NCBI GenBank assembly: GCA_017480185.1
Contig: JAFVBC010000002.1
Location: 1 to 32,420 of the forward strand
DNA from: Bacteroidales bacterium
GTDB taxonomy: Bacteria > Bacteroidota > Bacteroidia > Bacteroidales > P3
Direction of reading: 5' to 3'
Length of the DNA stretch: 32,420 nt
This document shows, in pieces, positions 1 through 6,665 of this stretch. Both the position numbers and the translations under genes were made by a program. The notes under the pieces are model-generated. The model did no database searches. It worked only from the letters and a program-made list of their open reading frames with translations, and was not told the origin of the DNA. The first letter of the stretch is position 1; each line of letters begins with the position of its first letter.

Positions 1-9
1 AACAACTTT

Positions 10-108
10 CCATCAAATAGGGCTCACGCAGGGCCGTTATTCAGTTGTTCTTCAGTCAATGACTGAAGAAAAACTGAAGAACGACTGAAGAACGGCCTTA
101 CTTGATAC
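10..108. repeat. Inverted repeat element built of 11-bp units (locus 1)
   Basis: Two 48-bp arms (10-57 and 61-108) surround a 3-base loop. Read towards the loop, the left arm is CCATCAAATAG, GGCTCACGCAG, GGCCGTTATTC, AGTTGTTCTTC, then AGTC. The complement of the right arm, in the same direction, is GTATCAAGTAA, GGCCGTTCTTC, AGTCGTTCTTC, AGTTTTTCTTC, then AGTC. The innermost 10 bp pair perfectly (48-57 with 61-70), and 32-45 pairs with 84-97 with one mismatch. The arms differ mainly by whole 11-bp units. It lies upstream of the mltD-like gene. Function is unknown. The same architecture recurs at three other places in the window. Confidence 0.8.
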
Positions 109-263
109 CTACATGCCCCTTAGATGATGTGGCACTCACAGCATGCACCTACATCCAATTTTCAAGACATAGATGGGGCGGGCAGTAATCTGCATTTGCA
201 AAAAAAGATGAAAAAAGATTCGGCGTATGCAATATGTAAATAGTTTCTCGCGTTAGGGGATGG

Positions 264-1514
264 ATGAATATTAGAAACTATTGGGTTGCATGGATGGTTG
301 TGGCACTGTTGTCGGCTGGCAATGCCGTGGCACAGACCACCGACACTGTGAGCGACATTGAGTTTATGACACATCGCTACGTGGCCTCGTACGACAGTCT
401 GATGAAGACCTACTACATGCAACGCACACAGTACCGCCAGTTTTTCGATGACGAGGGTTTCGATGTAGAAGCATTCGACCGAGTGCCCGACTCGGTTATA
501 GCATCGCGGTTGGCCACGCTGCGCACCGTGGTGCCCATGACATTCAACGCCGAAGTGCGAGCCTACATACGCATGTATCTGCGACACATGACTAAACGGC
601 TTGACGTGATTACCACTTTGAGCGAATACTATTTCCCCATATTTGAAGAGTCGCTTGCACGCTACAATATGCCCGATGAGTTGAAATACCTCACCATAGT
701 GGAGTCGGCAATGAACCCCGAAGCCACGTCGCGTGTGGGCGCAGCCGGATTGTGGCAGTTTATGTACAGCACGGGTAAACTGTATGGTCTGGAGGTAAAC
801 TCGGTGGTGGACGAGCGTCGCGACATATATAAGTCGACCGATGCCGCAGTGCGCTATTTGCGCGACCTGCACACCATCTTTGGCGACTGGACATTGGCCA
901 TTGCCGCATACAACTGTGGCCCAGGTAACATAAACAAGGCCATAGCCCGTTCGGGGGGTAAGACCGAGTTTTGGCACATCTATGGTAATTTGCCTCTTGA
1001 AACACGCGGATATATACCTGCATTGATTGCCGTTACCTACGTGATGCACTATCACGACATGCACCAGTTGCATGTGGGCACCTTGCGCCAACCTTTGCAA
1101 ACAGACACCATCGGTATACGCTCCAACCTTTTACTATGCTTTGTCTCGGAAAACATCGAAGTGCCTGCCGACGAGTTGCATGCACTCAACCCACAATATC
1201 GACGAAACTATATTCCAGGTGCCGATGGGCGCTACACTCTCTGTCTTCCGTCTGGCAAGACCGAGCATTTCATTATGATGGAGGATAGCCTGTATCGATT
1301 GTCGGCCGATAGCTTGGCACGGCGGCCGATAGTGATTGAGGCTGTTAAAACAAAAGCCAATCGCGGTGGCACAAGTGGAAAATACTACACCGTGCGCAAA
1401 GGCGACACCCTGTCGCAGATAGCACGCAAGCACGGTGTGAGTGTCGCCACGCTTAAAAAGCGCAACGGCTTGAAGAACGATAATATTCACGTTGGTCAAA
1501 AACTGAAGATATAA
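264..1514 (+). CDS. mltD: MltD-like membrane-bound lytic murein transglycosylase with LysM domain
   Basis: Predicted periplasmic enzyme that cleaves the glycan strands of peptidoglycan with formation of 1,6-anhydromuramic ends. Residues 1-24 form a signal peptide ending in AVAQ with no lipobox cysteine, so it is probably soluble periplasmic. The SLT catalytic domain spans about residues 120-265: the glutamate in VESAMNP (E147) is the expected catalytic acid, followed by GLWQFM (162-167) and AYNCGPGN (215-222), all family 1 transglycosylase signatures. A degenerate LysM-like stretch lies near 280-335 and a clear LysM domain (YTVRKGDTLSQIA) covers 373-416. The chosen ATG gives a complete signal peptide. 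First gene of a three-gene operon; the next start codon follows after 4 bases. No convincing promoter was found; TGCATTTG at 191-198 is a weak -7 candidate. Confidence 0.93.
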   Translation: MNIRNYWVAWMVVALLSAGNAVAQTTDTVSDIEFMTHRYVASYDSLMKTYYMQRTQYRQFFDDEGFDVEAFDRVPDSVIASRLATLRTVVPMTFNAEVRAYIRMYLRHMTKRLDVITTLSEYYFPIFEESLARYNMPDELKYLTIVESAMNPEATSRVGAAGLWQFMYSTGKLYGLEVNSVVDERRDIYKSTDAAVRYLRDLHTIFGDWTLAIAAYNCGPGNINKAIARSGGKTEFWHIYGNLPLETRGYIPALIAVTYVMHYHDMHQLHVGTLRQPLQTDTIGIRSNLLLCFVSENIEVPADELHALNPQYRRNYIPGADGRYTLCLPSGKTEHFIMMEDSLYRLSADSLARRPIVIEAVKTKANRGGTSGKYYTVRKGDTLSQIARKHGVSVATLKKRNGLKNDNIHVGQKLKI

Positions 1515-1518
1515 GCCT

Positions 1519-1818
1519 GTGACTCTGCCCGACAATCTGAAGAAAGTGCTACGCGTGTTGAGTAACAAGTATGTCATCGTCACGCTGGTTTTTGTGGTAC
1601 TCATGCTGTTTGTTGAGGAGAATAATTTCATGGTAACATTGAAATTGCGTCGAGAGAATAAACAGTTGCATCAAGAAGAGGCCGAATTGATGCAAGGCTT
1701 GGCCACCGACAGCGTGGCTTATGAGCAAATACGTGAAAATGCCGACAATAAAGAGCGGTTGGGTAGGGAAGAATACTACATGAAACGTGCCGACGAGGAT
1801 ATATTTGTAATTAAATGA
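1519..1818 (+). CDS. DivIC/FtsB-family septum formation initiator
   Basis: Small 99-residue single-pass membrane protein of the DivIC/FtsB type, expected to join the divisome and link FtsL and FtsQ/DivIB-like proteins at the septum. A short basic N-terminus is followed by one membrane helix (about residues 18-35) and then a coiled-coil segment rich in E, K, L and Q (about 38-65), the classic layout. The likely start is GTG, because the only nearby ATG lies inside the membrane helix. It begins 4 bases after the mltD-like stop, and its stop overlaps the next gene in an ATGA, so the three genes are probably translationally coupled. Family assignment rests on size, topology and context, since these proteins are poorly conserved. 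Confidence 0.8.
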   Translation: MTLPDNLKKVLRVLSNKYVIVTLVFVVLMLFVEENNFMVTLKLRRENKQLHQEEAELMQGLATDSVAYEQIRENADNKERLGREEYYMKRADEDIFVIK

Positions 1819-2423
1819 GAAGTCGTAAACTCATAATATTGCTACTGGCTGTGGCCATGATCCCATTGCTTAATAGCTGCGAATCGTTGCAACGGATTCT
1901 CTCGCGCGACTTGGAAGAAGAAGATTTTATAATAGGGCAGCTCTATGCCGACGAATTGGTTAAGGAGACACCCGTTATATCCAAGCCTCAGCCTGCCACA
2001 AACAAGCCCAACTCGACCACTGGTAAGAATGCTCTCGGGCTTACCTATAGCAAGACCGACAATGCTAAACTTTATGAAACCATCAACGGTTGGCTCGGGG
2101 TTCCCTATCGCTATGGTGGCAATGATCGGACGGGCATAGATTGCTCGGCGTTTGTAGGAACTATCTATAAAACGGTGTATTCCAAAACACTAAAACGCAC
2201 ATGCAATGACATGCTCAACGAGGTGACACTGCTCAATAAAACGCAGATAAAAGAGGGCGATTTGCTATTCTTCACTAATAGCAAAGGAAAGGTGGCGCAT
2301 GTTGGCATTTATTTGAAAGAGGGGTTGTTTGCCCATGCTTCGACAAGCAGTGGTGTGTGTGTGAGCAGCATTGATGATACCTATTGGAGCAAACACCTCT
2401 ATCGCGGAGGTAGAGTAAAATAA
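1815..2423 (+). CDS. NlpC/P60-family peptidoglycan endopeptidase lipoprotein
   Basis: Predicted outer-membrane or periplasmic lipoprotein that cuts peptide stems of peptidoglycan. A lipoprotein signal peptide ends in the lipobox LLNSC with the lipidated cysteine at residue 22. A linker follows to about residue 80, then an NlpC/P60 domain (about 85-202). The catalytic cysteine is in DCSAF (C110), the histidine is in AHVGIY (H162), and a third polar residue is probably H174. Length (202 residues) fits compact NlpC/Spr-type enzymes. The start overlaps the preceding stop (ATGA). The TAA stop is itself part of the terminator stem that follows. Grouping a glycan-strand lyase, a divisome protein and a peptide hydrolase suggests a role in septal wall remodelling (inference). 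Confidence 0.92.
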   Translation: MRSRKLIILLLAVAMIPLLNSCESLQRILSRDLEEEDFIIGQLYADELVKETPVISKPQPATNKPNSTTGKNALGLTYSKTDNAKLYETINGWLGVPYRYGGNDRTGIDCSAFVGTIYKTVYSKTLKRTCNDMLNEVTLLNKTQIKEGDLLFFTNSKGKVAHVGIYLKEGLFAHASTSSGVCVSSIDDTYWSKHLYRGGRVK

Positions 2424-2464
2424 CAAAAAGGGCAGCAACCGATGGGTTGCTGCCCTTTTTGTTA
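2421..2464. terminator. Bidirectional intrinsic terminator between convergent operons
   Basis: A perfect 20-bp stem (2421-2440 with 2445-2464) has a 4-base loop GATG, with five A's on one flank and five T's on the other, inside the stem. Both transcription directions therefore see a GC-rich hairpin followed by a U-run. It sits between the NlpC/P60 gene (+) and the SUI1-family gene (-), and the stem begins at the TAA stop codon of the former. Confidence 0.93.
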
Positions 2465-2512
2465 TACAGTATTCAGCCGTGGCTGAATTTTATCGTTTAA
2501 CGTTGCATAAAT

Positions 2513-2839
2513 CTATTTGGCTTTATAGCCTTTTGATATTAGGAATGCCACTACACGGTCGCGCATATCGCCTTGTACGACAATCTCTCCGTCTTTGGCC
2601 GAACCGCCCACACCGCAATGCGTTTTCAGAGTTTTTGCCAACTGCAGTAGGTCGGCATCGGTCCCAATAAAGCCTTTAACAATGGTTGCCGTTTTACCAC
2701 CACGATGATGGTGCTCGACCGACACACGCAACTGTTGTTTATCGGGTGGTAGGGTTTCTTTTTCAGCCTCGACATCGTATTGATATACAAAGTCTGGATT
2801 GGTGGAATAAACCACACCTACGGGCTGTTTTTTGCTCAT
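2513..2839 (-). CDS. SUI1/YciH-family translation initiation factor-like protein
   Basis: A 108-residue protein whose C-terminal two thirds match the SUI1/eIF1 fold found in bacterial YciH proteins: the signature HRGGKTATIVKGF (around residues 45-58) is followed by a spacer, then LKTHCGVGGSAKDGEIVVQGD, the typical second conserved block. YciH/eIF1 proteins bind the small ribosomal subunit near the P site and influence start-codon selection. In bacteria the role is accessory and not settled. The start codon overlaps the stop of the lipid kinase gene by 4 bases. It is the last gene of a five-gene operon, about 50 bases before the shared terminator. Its link to the lipid and wall genes upstream is not obvious. 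Confidence 0.9.
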   Translation of the reverse strand: MSKKQPVGVVYSTNPDFVYQYDVEAEKETLPPDKQQLRVSVEHHHRGGKTATIVKGFIGTDADLLQLAKTLKTHCGVGGSAKDGEIVVQGDMRDRVVAFLISKGYKAK

Positions 2840-3780
2840 GATTTGAGTTTTAACTTAAGGTCTTCTAATACTTGAACCTTTGGACGCAGTGTGCGGTGCA
2901 TGTCACGTGCATATATCTTGACCGACTTCTGGTGGTTCACAAAATGCACAACATCGCCAAGATTTTCGCATTCGCCGTCAATGTTCACCCATTTGTCGAG
3001 GTTACCCTCTATAACCACTTCCTTGGTGCGGAACATTTCAACATGTTGTGAGAGGTCTAAATGGTTCATAAAAGCCAGTGGGGCCGTGATTGGCACATGA
3101 TCAAGGGGGACTTTATCAATGATGCTAATGTCTATTAGGCCATCATCCAATTTTGCTTTGGGTGCTATGGCAAGATTGTAGCCAAACTGGCTACTATTTG
3201 CCACAGCTATGAACCATGCACTACGATACACATCACGTCCGTCGATTATCAAATGATAGTCGCCACATTTATACGAAGCATATTCTCGGAGTATGAGGTT
3301 GGTGTAGGCTGCAAAGCCACGCGTTTTGGCGGCCTTCATTAACCTGGCTATATACGCATCAAACCCCACACCCGCAGCATTGACAATAATATACTTGTCG
3401 TTTACCGTAATTGAGTCAATTTCTTGTTCGTATTGTTGGTTGAGCACACAAATAGCAAGCGACGGTTGAAGGGGCAATTTCAGTGTCCGAGCCAGCCCAT
3501 TGCCACTGCCACAAGGTATAATTCCCATCCTCACATCTGTACCTTTAAGCCCTTGCGCAACATCGTTTACGCTACCGTCGCCACCAACGGCAACAACACA
3601 GTCAAAGCCTTTATCGGCGGCTTCGCGCGCAATGTCGGTTCCATGGTGTATATGCTCGGTATACTTTACTTGATAATCAAACAAGTCTTGATTCAAGTTG
3701 TCTTTTAGCAGCTGCTCAATGCGCCGCTGACGACCAACCCCAGAAATAGGGTTGACCACTATAATTGTTTTCTGCCTCAT
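2836..3780 (-). CDS. Diacylglycerol kinase-family lipid kinase (YegS/DgkB type)
   Basis: A 314-residue protein of the DAG kinase catalytic family, which phosphorylates diacylglycerol or related lipids at the inner membrane face. The N-terminus IIVVNPISGVGR (6-17) is the usual first strand and loop. The nucleotide-binding motif GGDGSVND is at 66-73 and PCGSGNGLAR at 89-98, both diagnostic. The C-terminal half is a beta-rich domain ending in CENLGDVVHF and a short tail. Length is typical of YegS/DgkB. It overlaps the SUI1 gene by 4 bases downstream, and its start overlaps the stop of the LtaS-like gene by 4 bases upstream. That pairing suggests it recycles the diacylglycerol left by the transferase (inference). 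Lipid specificity (DAG, sphingoid base or ceramide) cannot be told from sequence. Confidence 0.92.
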   Translation of the reverse strand: MRQKTIIVVNPISGVGRQRRIEQLLKDNLNQDLFDYQVKYTEHIHHGTDIAREAADKGFDCVVAVGGDGSVNDVAQGLKGTDVRMGIIPCGSGNGLARTLKLPLQPSLAICVLNQQYEQEIDSITVNDKYIIVNAAGVGFDAYIARLMKAAKTRGFAAYTNLILREYASYKCGDYHLIIDGRDVYRSAWFIAVANSSQFGYNLAIAPKAKLDDGLIDISIIDKVPLDHVPITAPLAFMNHLDLSQHVEMFRTKEVVIEGNLDKWVNIDGECENLGDVVHFVNHQKSVKIYARDMHRTLRPKVQVLEDLKLKLKS

Positions 3781-5654
3781 CGGGAGGAAATTTTGTCGTT
3801 AAGAATGCAATTGGAGTATTGCTGGATTACAGCTTTTAAGAATCGTAGGTTATTAGCACTGCCATATTCTTTATCGCCAGCAATAATGGTTATGTCATGC
3901 TGCGAAGGGTTGAGAGCATTATTGCTCACCATGCAATAGTAATTATTACCGTAGTATACCTGCCAACCACAATTTGGCTTTTGCATTATACTTTGGCCAA
4001 AACTAAAGGTGGTGTCGTTAATGCCAAGCATGTCAATAAGCGATGGTAGGAGGTCGGTTTGTTGCACAATACGTTGCTCTACCTTACCCTGTTGATTCTG
4101 CGGATCAAATACAATAAACGGTATGCGATACCATCCATCGTAGTCATTGTATTCTCGCGTTAGACCATGGCCACTATGATCGCCAGTGATTATGAAGAGG
4201 GTGTTGTTATACCACGGTTCAGATTTAACTCTTTCGAAGAATTTTTGCAAAGAATAGTCAGTATACTCTATACATTTGAGTATTGGATGCTCTTGCTCAA
4301 TAAAGACATCCTTATATTGTTGTGGAATGGGGAACGGATGATGCGAAGTAACAGTAAAAATCTCGGCAAAAAAGGGCTCGTTGTATCCAGTTATATAGCG
4401 AGCTGTATATTGCAAAAACGGCTCGTCAAATATGCCCCATACACCATCGTAGTTTATCCCTCCGTCGCTACAATCGTCATCGTATTCGTCCTTACCAATA
4501 TACTCGTCAAAACCAATCTTCTGACAGGTCTTATCAAAGTCCATAACGCCGTTATATGAGCCGTGGAAGAAAGCTGTGTGATAGCCATGTCTTTTCAGGA
4601 TGGTTGGTATACCCTCAAATCTATTATCAGCATACTCCGAGTTTGTAAATGGGATGCTCATAAGGGTGGGTATACCACATGTTAATGCGGTAATGCCTTC
4701 TATGCTTTTTTTGCCATTGGAACGTCCTTGATATACAGTACTTAATCGCGCTAAAGAGTCGAGAAATGGAGTATGGCTGCGTTTGAGACTGTCGTTATAG
4801 CACCCCATAAACTCTTGCCCCATGCTCTCTATAATGATGAGTACCACGTTGCGAGCCATTGTGCTATCTGAAACTGTTTCACTATAATGCGCTGAAAGGG
4901 GCGAGAAGAGCGCATTCGCATCATCGTCAGACATATAATCAACCTTGACGATATGTGGTTGACCTATCGTACGTGCAATGTTATATGCATCATTGTTTAC
5001 AAGTGCAGTGTTTTTGGGTTGACAATAGTGTGCTGCATCTGTGGTTTGCAAGAAATGGCCAAACCCTCCACGAACGAAGAACCACACCAGCAGCATTCCT
5101 ATGCAAAACCCTACAATGTCATTTGACAAGGCAACACTTCTCCTTGTCCGATTACCTATCCTTAAACGAAAATTAAAGAACAAGAAAACGCCAAAAACGA
5201 CAAGTGGGAATACCCATGCATACCAATAGTCGACGGCAAAAAGCGGCAAAAGACTATCCATCTGGCCACTTATACCAAGATATGAGAAAATCTCATCAGA
5301 CAGTAACCGATATGTATACTGATAGTAGGCCGAATTACTACCGCGCGCCACAATAATGGCAAGAATGGGAAGGATATAGAATATCTCAGCAATTATCCGA
5401 TACCACTTTTTCCATCGCCATTTTACGGGCAACAACATTAGTAGGAAATAGGGGAAAAGAAATAAAAAGACCGTTGCCAAACCAAATATCACGTTACCCC
5501 AAACTATACCGATAAACTCCTCAAACCCGTCTATATGGAATATACGTGTATTACAAAAATAAAACACCACCTGCATGGTAGTTACGGTGCACAATGCAAG
5601 CAGTGTTTTGTAGAAAAGGAATGTGTATATACCTTTACCTGTATGTTTGTTCAT
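3777..5654 (-). CDS. LtaS-like membrane sulfatase-family phosphoglycerol or phosphoethanolamine transferase
   Basis: A 625-residue integral membrane enzyme with about five N-terminal membrane helices (roughly residues 12-34, 48-76, 88-103, 143-162 and 178-195) and an extracytoplasmic alkaline-phosphatase/sulfatase domain (about 265-600). Expected metal and catalytic residues are visible: E276 in VLIIIESMG, a serine in the nucleophile position in NGKKSIEG (S317; Gram-positive LtaS has threonine), TSHHPF (436-441) and GDHSGHG (491-497). Such enzymes move a phosphoglycerol or phosphoethanolamine group from a phospholipid to a glycan or lipid acceptor and release diacylglycerol. Bacteroidota do not make classical teichoic acids, so the acceptor is unknown. 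It starts 7 bases after the gldB-like stop and overlaps the lipid kinase by 4 bases. Confidence 0.9.
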   Translation of the reverse strand: MNKHTGKGIYTFLFYKTLLALCTVTTMQVVFYFCNTRIFHIDGFEEFIGIVWGNVIFGLATVFLFLFPYFLLMLLPVKWRWKKWYRIIAEIFYILPILAIIVARGSNSAYYQYTYRLLSDEIFSYLGISGQMDSLLPLFAVDYWYAWVFPLVVFGVFLFFNFRLRIGNRTRRSVALSNDIVGFCIGMLLVWFFVRGGFGHFLQTTDAAHYCQPKNTALVNNDAYNIARTIGQPHIVKVDYMSDDDANALFSPLSAHYSETVSDSTMARNVVLIIIESMGQEFMGCYNDSLKRSHTPFLDSLARLSTVYQGRSNGKKSIEGITALTCGIPTLMSIPFTNSEYADNRFEGIPTILKRHGYHTAFFHGSYNGVMDFDKTCQKIGFDEYIGKDEYDDDCSDGGINYDGVWGIFDEPFLQYTARYITGYNEPFFAEIFTVTSHHPFPIPQQYKDVFIEQEHPILKCIEYTDYSLQKFFERVKSEPWYNNTLFIITGDHSGHGLTREYNDYDGWYRIPFIVFDPQNQQGKVEQRIVQQTDLLPSLIDMLGINDTTFSFGQSIMQKPNCGWQVYYGNNYYCMVSNNALNPSQHDITIIAGDKEYGSANNLRFLKAVIQQYSNCILNDKISSR

Positions 5655-5660
5655 GCTTTA

Positions 5661-6665
5661 TCAAGGTCGATATGATGATTTCTGAAGAATAGCGCGACTG
5701 TCGGGCTCGGGAAGCAAGTCAGAAATGCTTGATTTAGTATTTTTCATGTAAGCCTCAACTATTTTATATCCAATATAGCCCGTTGTACGTGGTGCAGAGC
5801 CCTCGCCAAAAGAGTTTGTTTTAGGCGCATCGTCAACAAAGTTGTGGAATTGAAACCAGTCAGTACTAAACAACAAATTGTTCTGAATAAACCACGCCCA
5901 CACACTCCCTTCACTCTCTTTCATCCACTTCAGTTGAGACAAAGTGTATCTGAATAATATGGTATCCTCAACGTCTGGTATTGCTACAGAGGTTGTATAC
6001 AATGCCTTGCCCTCTGCAATCATATAATCAAGCATAGTCATGTTTTCCTCATCAACAGAGGTGTGTGCTCTTACAATCTCTGCTATGCAATCGCTCACAA
6101 TGTACTCCTTTCTACACAGATTCACTATGTAATTAGGTATGCCATAGTTTCTCTCACGTTGTAATTGTGGCAATATGTAGTGATCAATCGAAATGACAAC
6201 GTCATCATCGTAGCAAAAAACACGTCTATCGTAATTCGAATAGTCACCCGTCACCATAGTGTAGAATCGCTTCGGCGCAATTGACGAGTCTTTTTCGTGC
6301 AATATAGAAAGGGCGCGTCCCAAATCAAATTCAAGCCACGACAAGTCATGGTACATGCTATCTGTCAATCGATATACGTCTTGCATCTGCTCATCACTGA
6401 CAAACCCATACAATTCTTGCATGTAAAGTTCGTCATCGGGCATAACGTTTAGCAACCGACTATCATACTCTTTACGATGTTGTTTTAGAGCATGGTGCAA
6501 GTTAGCCTCATCCGTTTTGAATAACAATTGTTCAAAACGATGTATTTCGACTGGGTAGTGTCCTTTTCTACCACATGATGTGGTGGAAAAGGACACTACG
6601 ATCATGAGCAGACATATAGTCAGCCATACTTGTATTCCGCCATTTTTATGCTCACTTTGAAGCAT
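5661..6665 (-). CDS. gldB: GldB-like gliding-motility-associated lipoprotein
   Basis: A 334-residue lipoprotein related to GldB, which is required for gliding in Flavobacterium but is also present in non-gliding Bacteroidales, where its role is unclear. A basic N-terminus and hydrophobic helix end in a lipobox-like FSTTSC with cysteine 31. The body resembles the GldB/DUF2268 peptidase-like family, including the C-terminal block PRTTGYIGYKIVEAYMKN. No HExxH zinc motif is visible, so it is probably not an active peptidase. The chosen start overlaps the end of the DUF349 gene by 14 bases; the next in-frame Met (21) would remove the basic n-region. A very strong inverted repeat lies in codons 23-37, across the lipobox. 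Confidence 0.85.
   Translation of the reverse strand: MLQSEHKNGGIQVWLTICLLMIVVSFSTTSCGRKGHYPVEIHRFEQLLFKTDEANLHHALKQHRKEYDSRLLNVMPDDELYMQELYGFVSDEQMQDVYRLTDSMYHDLSWLEFDLGRALSILHEKDSSIAPKRFYTMVTGDYSNYDRRVFCYDDDVVISIDHYILPQLQRERNYGIPNYIVNLCRKEYIVSDCIAEIVRAHTSVDEENMTMLDYMIAEGKALYTTSVAIPDVEDTILFRYTLSQLKWMKESEGSVWAWFIQNNLLFSTDWFQFHNFVDDAPKTNSFGEGSAPRTTGYIGYKIVEAYMKNTKSSISDLLPEPDSRAILQKSSYRP
6555..6599 (-). other. 22-bp inverted repeat inside the gldB coding region
   Basis: Positions 6555-6576 and 6578-6599 are reverse complements over 22 bp with one mismatch (a G-U pair in one RNA orientation) and a single central base. In gldB mRNA this hairpin begins 66 nt after the start codon and covers the codons for the lipobox and the residues just after it. 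There is no U-run, so it is not an intrinsic terminator. It may modulate translation or mRNA stability, or may be a coincidental or inserted palindrome. Confidence 0.85.

Noticed and set aside
162-1100. 312-residue open frame on the minus strand
   Set aside because: It lies opposite the mltD-like gene, which has a signal peptide, catalytic motifs and LysM domain. The antisense product is rich in Cys and His and has no recognisable domain.
6555-6599. Intrinsic terminator within gldB
   Set aside because: The stem is strong but has no U-run on either strand and lies inside an intact coding frame.
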